Origin: an uncultured Pelagibacteraceae bacterium
GTDB taxonomy: Bacteria > Pseudomonadota > Alphaproteobacteria > Pelagibacterales > Pelagibacteraceae
DNA: 36,624 bases
Direction of reading: 5' to 3'
Assembly: GCA_902608845.1 (NCBI GenBank)
Contig: CACLPR010000009.1
Span: forward strand, 1-36,624
Shown: positions 18,637 through 26,522 of the stretch, piece by piece
Numbering within the stretch: position 1 is the stretch's first letter
Layout of the letters: each line of letters begins with the position of its first letter
The notes under the pieces: model-generated
The model's database searches: none
The model's input: only the letters and a program-made list of their open reading frames with translations
What the model was told of the DNA's origin: nothing
Program-made: the position numbers and the translations under genes

Positions 18637-19791
18637 TTATTGCTGTTTTTGTCTTTTCTTTGAAATTAGTTGTGTAAGAGAATCTACCATCAGGTCTGAG
18701 GCTTTAAATATCTCATTAGTTTTAAATTCATGAGACATATTTTTTTCTTCATTTGTCTTATCTTCTATTATTATTCCTTTATCGGGTGAATTATCCTTTA
18801 TATATATTAAAATTAACCATTCATCATCAGTGGACTCGTCCCATTTAATAAATATTTCTCCTGTCTCAAACCTTTTATCAATACATCTAAAAATAGACAT
18901 GTGCCTGGTAATATATCTTTTGTTTAATTGGAAAACTAAACTATTAGCACTCCTATAAAAACTTTCTAAAGCAAACTCAATTTTTTGTCTTGCTAAATTA
19001 TATTCTCTTTCCTTTTGAAGAAGTATCGATCTGTCATCAGTTTCGTCTGTCTTAACACCAAGAGCTTCTACTCTTTCTCTAATTTTTTGGTCTCTTATAA
19101 GTCTGTATTTATTTTTTAAATTTTCTATTCTTTGTTGTAATTTTCCGTAGTCCTCTCTTTTTTCTTTTAAAGAGATTTTCTCAAGTTTTTCTAATTCTTT
19201 TACTTCTCTTATTCTAAATCTTTCAATCTGTTTTTGTATTCTTAATTCTTGTAAAAATTTCTTTTGCCTCTCAGATTGCTCTTTTCTCAAGAGTGCTTGC
19301 TCTTTTCTCAAAAATAATTTTAAGTCTTTGGCTCTTAATTTTTCTATTCTTTCTTCATCTTTTAGTTGCTGCTCTTTTAATTTTAATTGTTTCTCCTCTT
19401 GTAAGATTTTTTGTTTTTTTATTTTTTCTTTTTCTTTATCTTTTTTTTCTATTTCTATTAATTTTAATCTTCTTTTTTCATCTTTTCTTTGGGATTTAAA
19501 ATCATTTATTTTTCCATCTATAGAATTGAAGAATTTAGATATGCCTCTATCAATTGCAAAAATATCAAATTTGACTTTGACATTTAGTTTTGATTTTAAA
19601 TTTTCCTCTACTCTTACTGATTTTGTAATAAAATTATTTTTAATTTTTTTCTTAAGAACTGACTTTTTTTGAATATTTTTTTTTCTTTTAACCCCTAGAA
19701 TTTTCTTCTTCTTTACTTTTTTTTTTATTTTTGGAAGAATCTTTCTAGCTTTCTTTTTCTTTTTAACTTTTTTTTTTTTGTTTTTTTTCAT
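18637..19791 (-). CDS. Lysine-rich coiled-coil protein with a folded C-terminal domain
   Basis: I do not recognise this 384-residue protein. Residues 1-55 are extremely basic (for example MKKNKKKKVKKKKKARKI), like a histone tail. Residues 95-255 are a long charged coiled coil dominated by Lys, Glu, Arg, Leu and Gln. Residues 270-384 look folded, with SFYRSANSLVFQLNKRYI, SIFRCIDKRFETGEIFIKW and DDEWLILIYIKD. There is no signal peptide. It could bind nucleic acid, ribosomes or acidic membrane through the tail. The N-terminal codons contain runs of 8 and 12 A, where slippage is possible. It is downstream of cfa on the same strand (31 bases) and convergent with the regulator. Confidence 0.7.
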   Translation of the reverse strand: MKKNKKKKVKKKKKARKILPKIKKKVKKKKILGVKRKKNIQKKSVLKKKIKNNFITKSVRVEENLKSKLNVKVKFDIFAIDRGISKFFNSIDGKINDFKSQRKDEKRRLKLIEIEKKDKEKEKIKKQKILQEEKQLKLKEQQLKDEERIEKLRAKDLKLFLRKEQALLRKEQSERQKKFLQELRIQKQIERFRIREVKELEKLEKISLKEKREDYGKLQQRIENLKNKYRLIRDQKIRERVEALGVKTDETDDRSILLQKEREYNLARQKIEFALESFYRSANSLVFQLNKRYITRHMSIFRCIDKRFETGEIFIKWDESTDDEWLILIYIKDNSPDKGIIIEDKTNEEKNMSHEFKTNEIFKASDLMVDSLTQLISKKRQKQQ

Positions 19792-19820
19792 TATTACTGT
19801 CTAATTATTTATCAGTAATA
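19792..19820 (-). other. 8-bp inverted repeat between cfa and the coiled-coil gene
   Basis: TATTACTG (19792-19799) and CAGTAATA (19813-19820) can form an A/T-rich hairpin with a 13-base loop directly before the coiled-coil start codon. No T-tract follows on either strand, so it is not a standard terminator; it may affect translation or be chance. Confidence 0.25.
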
Positions 19821-19822
19821 TT

Positions 19823-21010
19823 TTAATAAATATAGTCCCGAGTATTAGGAACTGAGCTATTGTCTTTTGATAGCTGAAATTGAAATACAACCTGGTCTCC
19901 CCATTTGAATGCCATTTCGCAACTAGCCAAATAAAACTCCCACATCCTAAAAAATTTTTCGTCAAACATGTCTAAAACTATGTCTTTTTTTGATAAAAAT
20001 CTTTCTTTCCAATTTCTTAAGGTGTGTGCATAGTGCATTCTTAGAACCTCAATATCTGATACGATTAGACCTGAGTTTTCTATAGGATTTGCAACTTCAC
20101 TTAAACTAGGCGTGTAACCTCCTGGAAAAATATACTTTTGGATCCACGGTTGTGGATCTCTTGGAGGCATCGATGAGCCAATAGTGTGAATCAATGCTAT
20201 TCCTCTTTCGTTCAAAAGTTTAAAAACTTTATTAAAATATGTTCTATAAAATTTTCTCCCTACATGCTCAAACATCCCAACACTCACTACTCTATCAAAT
20301 TTTTCGTTTAGTTGCCTATAATCAATAAGTTTGAAATCTACTTTGTTAGAAAGGTTCATCTCTTTTGCTTTATTCTTACTATATTCAAATTGATTTTCTG
20401 ACAATGTAATACCTGTAACACTAGCTTGTGTCTCTTTTGCTATTGCTAAAGCTAAAGTTCCCCAACCAGAACCTATATCTAAAACCTTCTGATTAGGCTG
20501 TATATTTAATTTTTTTATTATATGATGAATTTTATTTTTTTGAGCTTGTTCCAAAGTATCATTTTCATTTTTAAAATAAGCACAAGAGTATTGTCTATTC
20601 TCATCTAAAAATAAATCATAAAGTTTTTCAGATATGTCATAATGATGAGCTACATTTTCTTTAGATTTTGCAATTTTGTTAAAACTTGTAAGATACCTAT
20701 ATGTACCTCTCAATTTTTTTATCACAGCTCCATAAGAATTTATATTTCCTCTACCAATATTTTTAAAAGCCAAATCTAAAAATTCTGTTATATTTCCATT
20801 TTCAATAACTAATGATCCGTCCATATAAGCTTCACCAAAATATAGGTCAGGATATAAAAGCAATTTTTGCATTAATTTTTGATCAAGCAATTTAAGTGAT
20901 ATTGGTTTTTCCTTGGAAGGTTTTCCAATTACATATTTTTTTGAATTTGAATCAATAAGTTCGAAACCATCATGTCTAAATAAACTATTTAAAAAACTTA
21001 CTAACTTCAT
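19823..21010 (-). CDS. Cyclopropane-fatty-acyl-phospholipid synthase family methyltransferase
   Basis: SAM-dependent enzyme that methylates double bonds of membrane phospholipid acyl chains. The SAM-binding motif is VLDIGSGWGTLALAIA, preceded by NVAHHYDISEKLYDLFLDENRQYSCAYF, the classic Cfa start of the catalytic domain (too well conserved to be a generic methyltransferase). GMFEHVGRKFY and YIFPGGYTPSLSE follow, also typical. Its 395 residues match Cfa. The gene lies one base downstream of the DapA-family gene, so the two are co-transcribed. Products could be cyclopropane, methylated or methylene fatty acids; the sequence does not decide. Confidence 0.92.
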   Translation of the reverse strand: MKLVSFLNSLFRHDGFELIDSNSKKYVIGKPSKEKPISLKLLDQKLMQKLLLYPDLYFGEAYMDGSLVIENGNITEFLDLAFKNIGRGNINSYGAVIKKLRGTYRYLTSFNKIAKSKENVAHHYDISEKLYDLFLDENRQYSCAYFKNENDTLEQAQKNKIHHIIKKLNIQPNQKVLDIGSGWGTLALAIAKETQASVTGITLSENQFEYSKNKAKEMNLSNKVDFKLIDYRQLNEKFDRVVSVGMFEHVGRKFYRTYFNKVFKLLNERGIALIHTIGSSMPPRDPQPWIQKYIFPGGYTPSLSEVANPIENSGLIVSDIEVLRMHYAHTLRNWKERFLSKKDIVLDMFDEKFFRMWEFYLASCEMAFKWGDQVVFQFQLSKDNSSVPNTRDYIY

Positions 21011-21011
21011 C

Positions 21012-21896
21012 TTATGCTGCCTTTAATATCTCCAAATTAAAATTAAGTTTCTTTAAATTTAAAAAAAGATTATTTTTTTCTGTTTCATCTAGTAATTTTA
21101 AAGGAGGTAAAAGATTCTCGTAAATTGAATTTTTTTGTGCCATTACAGTATGAAGTCCAGAAATTAAGTTATATCCATCAAATGACATTCTTACATCACA
21201 TAAATTTTGGTTAGACTTTAATGATAAGTTATTATTAAAGTTATCGTAAATTTCTCTAGCTAAGTGACCTGTAACATTAGTAGTAGCTGTAATTATCCCA
21301 TCACATCCAAGTTCTAAACCTTTTAATAATTTTGCTTCAGAACCAGGAAAAATAGAAAAATTTTTTATTTTCAGAGTTTCGAATAAATTGTAACTACTAT
21401 CCTTCACACCAACAATTTGATCAGGAAATTTCTTGACTAAATTTTCAACACACTGAATACTAAACTTGTATCCACAAAGTTTTTCAAAATTATATAAGAT
21501 AATCTTACAGTCATTAATCTCATTAATAATTCTAGAATAAAAATTAATTACCTCATCATCACCATATTTATAATAAGCAGGGGGCATAATTAAAAAATTA
21601 TTAAAACCCATAGATTTAGAAATTTTCATTAAATTTATTGTATCGATTAAAGAATTGAGACCGGTTCCAATTATAAATTTACTTTTATGTCTACTCTTAG
21701 GTAGCTCATTTATTAATTGAATTTTTTCACTTAAGGATATTAGTTGGGACTGTCCAGTGCTTCCAAAAAAAACAACACCGTGACATCCTAAATCAATAAC
21801 ATTTTCAGCGTGTTTAATGGTATTTTTAACATCTAAAGCAAGATTTTTATCTAAAACTGATAGTCCTGCAGCATATATGCCTTTAATTTGTTCCAT
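21012..21896 (-). CDS. DapA/N-acetylneuraminate lyase family aldolase
   Basis: A 294-residue class I aldolase of the DapA superfamily. The Schiff-base lysine is Lys165 in VGVKDSS and the catalytic Tyr is Tyr135 in ILYNFEK. The substrate loop is GSTGQS (45-50) instead of the GTTGES of true dihydrodipicolinate synthases, and the Arg/Asn residues of the pyruvate pocket are partly changed. I therefore do not call it dapA. Candidate reactions are pyruvate-dependent aldol cleavage of a sugar acid or a sialic-acid-like compound. The adjacent divergent glycosyltransferase and downstream cfa hint at surface or membrane metabolism, but this is weak. Confidence 0.8.
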   Translation of the reverse strand: MEQIKGIYAAGLSVLDKNLALDVKNTIKHAENVIDLGCHGVVFFGSTGQSQLISLSEKIQLINELPKSRHKSKFIIGTGLNSLIDTINLMKISKSMGFNNFLIMPPAYYKYGDDEVINFYSRIINEINDCKIILYNFEKLCGYKFSIQCVENLVKKFPDQIVGVKDSSYNLFETLKIKNFSIFPGSEAKLLKGLELGCDGIITATTNVTGHLAREIYDNFNNNLSLKSNQNLCDVRMSFDGYNLISGLHTVMAQKNSIYENLLPPLKLLDETEKNNLFLNLKKLNFNLEILKAA

Positions 21897-21944
21897 TCCT
21901 AAAATTTATATAAAAATTCAAATTAGTAAAGGTTATAAAAACAT

Positions 21945-22898
21945 ATGAATATACTTGTTATACAAAACCGAATGGGAATTGGAGATATGGTAATTTTCTT
22001 GCCGTTTGTAGAAGCTATTTCAAAAAAATACAATTCACCTGTTACTCTTTTAATAAAAGAAAGTACAAAGGCAAATGAATACGTAGATAATTTAAAATAC
22101 ATAAAAGAAATAATTTATTTAAAAAGAGATAGTAAAAATAATCAACACAATGGACTTTTTGGTTTTTTTAAACTTAAAAACGTAATAAAAGAAAAATTAT
22201 TTGATAAAGTATTTATATTTAATTCATCGCTTAGATATAGACTGATTTGTACAGGTGCAGGTATTAAAAACATATATCAGTATCCACTATTTGAAAAAAA
22301 GGGACAACATGTAATTGAGGCTGCTCAAAAATTATTAAAAAAAATTAATTTAGAAGTAGAAAGTAACCCACAAATTGAAATTAGTGAAAGTTCGATAAAA
22401 TTAGCTGCACAAAGACTTTCAATTTCCAAAAGTAAAGTAAATATTTTATTAGGAATCGGGGGATCTGGTCCTACTAAAAGAATACCTGCAGACAAATTTA
22501 AAAAATTTATAGATTTTGCGATTAAAGACTATGACTGTGTTTTTTACTTAGCCACAGGAAAAAATGAAGAAGAACAATCAATACTTAAAAGTATAATATC
22601 ATCTTATAAAGAAATTTGTGTCTCTTTAGATAATAATTTAATTTCTGAAATATTGCCAATCATCAAGAATTGCAAAATTTCAATTTGTAATGACTCTAGT
22701 TTCAGCCATCTCTCTGCTGCCTTAAATATTCCTACAATAGTTTTAATGTCTGATACACCATTATTATATGGTAGCTACAGTCCAAATATGTATCCGATAA
22801 TCCCAGATGGTATGAATGATGTCTCACACAATTCAAAAGGTAAAGAAAAAATTAATCCAGAGGAAATTTATAAAAAATTTAAATCAATTATTAACTAA
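21945..22898 (+). CDS. Glycosyltransferase family 9 (heptosyltransferase-like)
   Basis: A 317-residue cytosolic transferase of the ADP-heptose:LPS type. The N-terminus MNILVIQNRMGIGDMVIFLP contains the family's R..GIGD... acceptor-domain loop. The C-terminal nucleotide-sugar half has LLGIGGSGPTKRIP, the ISICNDSSFSHLSAALNIP motif (the usual DSG.HLAAALG.P, here DSSFSHLSAAL) and a final LYGSYSPN. Sugar and acceptor cannot be assigned. It is divergent from the DapA-family gene, 48 bases away, and its stop overlaps the convergent J-domain gene by 8 bases. Confidence 0.85.
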   Translation: MNILVIQNRMGIGDMVIFLPFVEAISKKYNSPVTLLIKESTKANEYVDNLKYIKEIIYLKRDSKNNQHNGLFGFFKLKNVIKEKLFDKVFIFNSSLRYRLICTGAGIKNIYQYPLFEKKGQHVIEAAQKLLKKINLEVESNPQIEISESSIKLAAQRLSISKSKVNILLGIGGSGPTKRIPADKFKKFIDFAIKDYDCVFYLATGKNEEEQSILKSIISSYKEICVSLDNNLISEILPIIKNCKISICNDSSFSHLSAALNIPTIVLMSDTPLLYGSYSPNMYPIIPDGMNDVSHNSKGKEKINPEEIYKKFKSIIN

Positions 22899-23400
22899 TA
22901 TTTTTTATCACAATTTCTTTTGCTTCATTCACTATTGAGGCTAACCTAGTTAGTTCTGGGCTTACATCAGGGTGAATTTTTTTCATTATAGATTTATAAG
23001 ATTGCATTACTTGTTCTTTGGTATATTTTATGTCAGATTTTAAATTTAATATTTTATACGCCTCATCTAAGGATATATTTTGATTGTTTGCTGATTGATT
23101 AAAATTATTAAAGTTAAATCGCCCTGAGTTTCTTAAAACTCTAAAGAGTCCCCATAATCTTAAAAGTTGAAATAAAGATATCCCAGCTTTAGTTTTTATC
23201 AAGGGTAAGATTGCCAAAACAAAAGGTAGTGAAAATATATATCTTCCCGCATACGCCATAACAATAGCTAATACTATTGCAGAAAAAATAATTAATATTC
23301 TTATAAATCTTGAAATTTTTTTAGCAGAACTCCTGGCAAACCAAGTCAGAAGAACATATACAATTATAAAAATAATAAGTGTTATAAAAAAAATATTCAT
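22891..23400 (-). CDS. Membrane-anchored J-domain protein, Tim14/Pam18-like
   Basis: A 169-residue co-chaperone. Hydrophobic segments lie at about residues 3-20, 33-50 and 55-68, and a C-terminal J domain at 112-168 has SLDEAYKILNL, then KSIMKKIHPDVSPE with HPD at 143-145. Membrane segment(s) first and a compact J domain at the very C-terminus is the layout of mitochondrial Tim14 and its alphaproteobacterial relatives. It would stimulate DnaK at the inner membrane. The start lies 17 bases from the divergent peptidase gene. Confidence 0.8.
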   Translation of the reverse strand: MNIFFITLIIFIIVYVLLTWFARSSAKKISRFIRILIIFSAIVLAIVMAYAGRYIFSLPFVLAILPLIKTKAGISLFQLLRLWGLFRVLRNSGRFNFNNFNQSANNQNISLDEAYKILNLKSDIKYTKEQVMQSYKSIMKKIHPDVSPELTRLASIVNEAKEIVIKNIS

Positions 23401-23417
23401 ATATTAATTTGTTCAAA

Positions 23418-25493
23418 ATGAAACTACCACAGCTTGAAAAGAAACCTGAAATAAAATCTTGTCACAATACTACTTGGACAGATGATTATAGTTGGATACA
23501 TCAACCAAATATTCTAGAGGTTTTAAAGGATAGTTCAAAACTTTTACCTGAAGTAAGAAAATATTTAGAGGATGAGAATGATTTTTTTTCTGAACAAATG
23601 AAAGATACCCAAAATATTCAAAGGAAACTTTTTGATGAGATTAAAGCAAGAATTAAACTGGACGATGAGTCGCTTCCTTATAAAGATAAAAATTACGAGT
23701 ATTGGACTAAAACTACAGCAAAAGGAAATTATTCTATAAAACTAAGAAGAAAAATTGGTGAGGAAAAAGTTGAAGAAATTTGGAACGGCGATAAAGAGAA
23801 GGAGAAACTTAAAACAGAATATTTTGGTTTAGGCGACTTAGAAGTAAGCTTTAACGATGAATATCTTGGATATTCCTTAGATTTAAAAGGATCTGAGTAT
23901 TATACGATTTGTATAAGAAATATAAAATCTGGAAATTTAGTTACTGAAAAAATTGAAGAGACAAGTGGTAGCATCGAATTTAGTTTGGATGATAAATATA
24001 TATTTTACTCAAAATTAGACAAACATCATAGACCCAGAACTATTTATAGACATGAGATTGGATCCGCAACAAAAGATGATTTATTAATTTTTGAAGAAAA
24101 AAGCGAAGCTTTCACTGTTGGGATTGGCCTTAGTTCAGATGAGAAATATTTCATAATTACAAGTTCTGACCATAACACTTCAGAACAATATTACTTTGGA
24201 GTTAATGAAAGTAATCCAAATCCTAAATTAATCCAATCAAGAAAAAGGGGTATAATTTACTCAGTAAATTCTTGGGATGACTATTTTTATAAACATACTA
24301 ATGAAAATGCTGAAGATTTTAAAATTGATAGATGTAATAACTTAGTTGAACAAAAATGGGAGCCATTTGTTAATGCAAAAGACGAGGTGTTGATAGGAGG
24401 TTTAGTATTTTTAAATAGTTGGATAATTCGATCTGAAACATCTAATGCACTTGGAAAAATAATTTTACGTGATCCAAAGACAAATCAAGAGGAAGAGATT
24501 ATTTTTAGCGACGAAAAAGTAATTGTTCCAAGTATATCATTAACTCAAAAAGATAAAAACACAGACAATGTATATTTATCATATTCTTCACCTAAAACAC
24601 CAGGGAGGACTTTTTTATATAATTTAAAATCAAAAAATAAGAAACTTGTTAAAGAACAAGAAATTCCATCTGGACACGATCCAGATAATTATATTGTGGA
24701 GCGTCTTGAGTGCCCATCTCATGATGGAAGAATGGTTCCTTTAACTATTACTAGACACAAAGATACTATTTTGGATGGTTCATCAAATCTTTTACTTTAC
24801 GGTTATGGATCATATGGAAATTCAATGTCCCCAGGATTTTCTTCTACCCGATTAAGTTTAATAAATAGAGATATAATCTGGGTAACAGCACATATTAGAG
24901 GTGGAATGGAAAGAGGGATGAAATGGTGGAAAGAAGGAAAGTTATTAAATAAAAAAAATACCTTCGAAGATTATGTAGCTGTCGGAAAATATTTGATTGA
25001 AAAAAAATATACTTCAAAAAGGAAAATTATAGGTATGGGTGGTTCCGCAGGTGGATTACTTATGGGAGCAGTTGTAAATCAAGCGCCAGAACTGTTTTTA
25101 GGAGTAATAATGGCTGTGCCTTTTGTTGACTCTTTAACAACTAATCTTGACCATTCACTGCCTTTAACAGTTGGGGAGTTTGATGAATTTGGAAATGCAA
25201 AAGATAATAAAGATCATTTTGATTATATTTATTCATATGCTCCTTATAACAACATCAAAAAAATGGATTATCCTCATATTTTAATCACTACTAGTCTAAG
25301 TGATAATAGGGTTCTATTTGACGAACCTGCAAAATTCACTGCAAAATTAAGAGACTATAAAACAGATAATAATTTATTATTATTAAAAACTGAAATGAAT
25401 GCTGGTCATGGAGGAAAATCTGGCAGAGATGGCGCGATTGAAGAAATAGCCATTGATTATAGCTTTGCTTTGAAAATTACTGAAAAATATTAA
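23418..25493 (+). CDS. ptrB: Oligopeptidase B (S9A prolyl oligopeptidase family)
   Basis: Cytosolic serine peptidase that cleaves short peptides after basic residues. It has 691 residues from the ATG at 23418, which I prefer over the TTG three codons upstream. An N-terminal beta-propeller (about residues 70-400) precedes the alpha/beta-hydrolase domain. The nucleophile motif is GMGGSAGGLLMGAV, the Asp is in SLSDNRVLFDEPAKF, and the His is in MNAGHGGKSGRDGA. RGGMERGMKWWKEGKLL is a family signature. It stands alone, 102 bases before the hsp20 gene. Confidence 0.93.
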   Translation: MKLPQLEKKPEIKSCHNTTWTDDYSWIHQPNILEVLKDSSKLLPEVRKYLEDENDFFSEQMKDTQNIQRKLFDEIKARIKLDDESLPYKDKNYEYWTKTTAKGNYSIKLRRKIGEEKVEEIWNGDKEKEKLKTEYFGLGDLEVSFNDEYLGYSLDLKGSEYYTICIRNIKSGNLVTEKIEETSGSIEFSLDDKYIFYSKLDKHHRPRTIYRHEIGSATKDDLLIFEEKSEAFTVGIGLSSDEKYFIITSSDHNTSEQYYFGVNESNPNPKLIQSRKRGIIYSVNSWDDYFYKHTNENAEDFKIDRCNNLVEQKWEPFVNAKDEVLIGGLVFLNSWIIRSETSNALGKIILRDPKTNQEEEIIFSDEKVIVPSISLTQKDKNTDNVYLSYSSPKTPGRTFLYNLKSKNKKLVKEQEIPSGHDPDNYIVERLECPSHDGRMVPLTITRHKDTILDGSSNLLLYGYGSYGNSMSPGFSSTRLSLINRDIIWVTAHIRGGMERGMKWWKEGKLLNKKNTFEDYVAVGKYLIEKKYTSKRKIIGMGGSAGGLLMGAVVNQAPELFLGVIMAVPFVDSLTTNLDHSLPLTVGEFDEFGNAKDNKDHFDYIYSYAPYNNIKKMDYPHILITTSLSDNRVLFDEPAKFTAKLRDYKTDNNLLLLKTEMNAGHGGKSGRDGAIEEIAIDYSFALKITEKY

Positions 25494-25503
25494 CGTTTTT
25501 AGC

Positions 25504-25531
25504 ATTGAAATTTTAAAATTAAATACCATAT
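25504..25531 (+). promoter_or_regulatory. Sigma32 (RpoH)-type promoter of hsp20
   Basis: ATTGAAA (25504-25510), 13 bases, TACCATAT (25524-25531). Compared with the classical CTTGAAA-N11-15-CCCCATNT this matches 6 of 7 and 5-6 of the 7 defined -10 bases with ideal spacing. Transcription would start near 25538, giving a leader of about 58 bases. Confidence 0.6.
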
Positions 25532-25541
25532 CAATAAAGTT

Positions 25542-25591
25542 AGTCGCCTTATAGGGACTCACATAAATTAACTTGCTTAAACAAAAGGAGT
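25542..25591 (+). promoter_or_regulatory. ROSE-like RNA thermometer in the hsp20 leader
   Basis: Two hairpins fill the leader. The first is AGTC(G)CC, loop TTATA, GGGACT (25542-25559) with one bulged G. The second is ACTT(G)CTT (25571-25578), loop AAACAA, AAGGAGT (25585-25591), giving seven pairs with a bulged G25575 and covering the whole AAGGAG ribosome binding site. A UUGCU strand with a bulged G opposite AGGA is the defining feature of ROSE elements of small heat-shock genes. Melting at higher temperature would free the site. Confidence 0.6.
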
Positions 25592-25595
25592 AAAT

Positions 25596-26042
25596 ATGAC
25601 AAGTAAGGATCTATCAATCTTTAACTCACTAAGGCCGTTTTCTATTGGTTTTGACGATATGTTTGACCAATTTGAAAGTATGCTTGGTAATGGTGGCATG
25701 ACAATGCAATCGAATTATCCACCATATAACATTAGAAAAACTGGTAAAGATAACTACTCAATTGAAGTTGCTTTAGCTGGCTTTAACAAAAAAGATGTCG
25801 AAGTTGAGTTCGAAGATAATATATTAACTGTAAGAACAAAACAGATTAATAAGTCTGAAGACCAAAATCAAGATGGTGAAATAATTCATAAAGGAATTTC
25901 ACAGAGACAATTCGCAAGATCTTTTACTATTGCAGATGATGTGAAAGTAAATGGAGCTGAGCTTAAGGACGGTCTTTTAACAATTGCATGTGAAAGAATT
26001 TTACCAGATCATAAGAAAAAAAGACTTATTGATATTAAATAA
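25596..26042 (+). CDS. Small heat-shock protein, Hsp20/IbpA type
   Basis: A 148-residue holdase that binds unfolding proteins and keeps them refoldable. The alpha-crystallin domain spans about residues 40-135: YPPYNIRKTGKDNYSIEVAL at the start, then GFNKKDVEVEFEDNILTVR, and KVNGAELKDGLLTIACER (the A-x-x-x-n-G-x-L motif) near the end. The N-terminus SLRPFSIGFDDMFDQFE is the IbpA-type arm. The C-terminal tail is short and lacks a clear IxI motif, which may weaken oligomer formation. A strong AAAAGGAG site is 5 bases before the ATG and is masked by the leader hairpin. Confidence 0.95.
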   Translation: MTSKDLSIFNSLRPFSIGFDDMFDQFESMLGNGGMTMQSNYPPYNIRKTGKDNYSIEVALAGFNKKDVEVEFEDNILTVRTKQINKSEDQNQDGEIIHKGISQRQFARSFTIADDVKVNGAELKDGLLTIACERILPDHKKKRLIDIK

Positions 26043-26057
26043 ACAATTTAAACCTTG

Positions 26058-26079
26058 CTTGTGGGGTTCTCCCCACAAG
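26058..26079. terminator. Bidirectional hairpin between hsp20 and the lipoprotein gene
   Basis: CTTGTGGGG (26058-26066), loop TTCT, CCCCACAAG (26071-26079): nine perfect pairs between two convergent stops. The T-tract is short on the plus strand (TTT, then A's) and mixed on the minus strand, so termination relies on stem strength. Confidence 0.75.
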
Positions 26080-26080
26080 T

Positions 26081-26383
26081 TTAAAAACATCCACTAGAAC
26101 TGAAAGCAATTATAGTTCCACCAGCGTTGACTTCAAATTTTCTTTCACAAGGCACACCGTATTTTTTTGTTTTGTAAATTAAAACCTCATTACCTAAATC
26201 ATTAATAATGTCCTCAGTAGGAGCTCCTAATTCTATCCTCATTTTATTAACATCTTCACCAACAAATAAACCGTATTTTTTATTCTCCTCTTCTACGACT
26301 TTGTTAGTTTTATTTTGAATAGTTTGACAGCCTGCAGTCAACAACAGAATTGATATTAATGTAACGGCGAATTTAAATTTCAT
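26081..26383 (-). CDS. Small SmpA/BamE-like lipoprotein
   Basis: A 100-residue envelope lipoprotein. The signal peptide ends in the lipobox LTAGC (Cys19). The mature part has LFVGEDVNKMRIELGAPTE, a G-x-x-x-x-x-x-x-x-x-GxP pattern like the SmpA/OmlA (BamE) fold, and a C-terminal pair of Cys (GVPCERKF and SSGCF) that could form a disulfide. The fold assignment is tentative; a general small lipoprotein is the safe reading. It is transcribed alone, convergent with hsp20. Confidence 0.7.
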   Translation of the reverse strand: MKFKFAVTLISILLLTAGCQTIQNKTNKVVEEENKKYGLFVGEDVNKMRIELGAPTEDIINDLGNEVLIYKTKKYGVPCERKFEVNAGGTIIAFSSSGCF

Positions 26384-26522
26384 TTTTCACTTATAACATA
26401 AAATTATGTCGAAAGATTAACTTAAAAGTTGAAAAAAAAATAAGTTTTACATCAAAATTTGATAAATATATTGTATTTATATTCCTAAATTCTTTATTTT
26501 TATTACTATCAAAGCGATTCTA

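Noticed and set aside
19293..19672. Phe/Leu-rich plus-strand frames that look like membrane proteins
   Set aside because: They are the antisense of lysine/glutamate codons in the coiled-coil gene, which always read as Phe/Leu/Ser.
26384..26522. Sigma70 promoter for the nucleoside transporter (TTTACA 26446, TATATT 26467)
   Set aside because: Spacing is 15 bases and the whole region is A/T, so matches of this quality are expected by chance.
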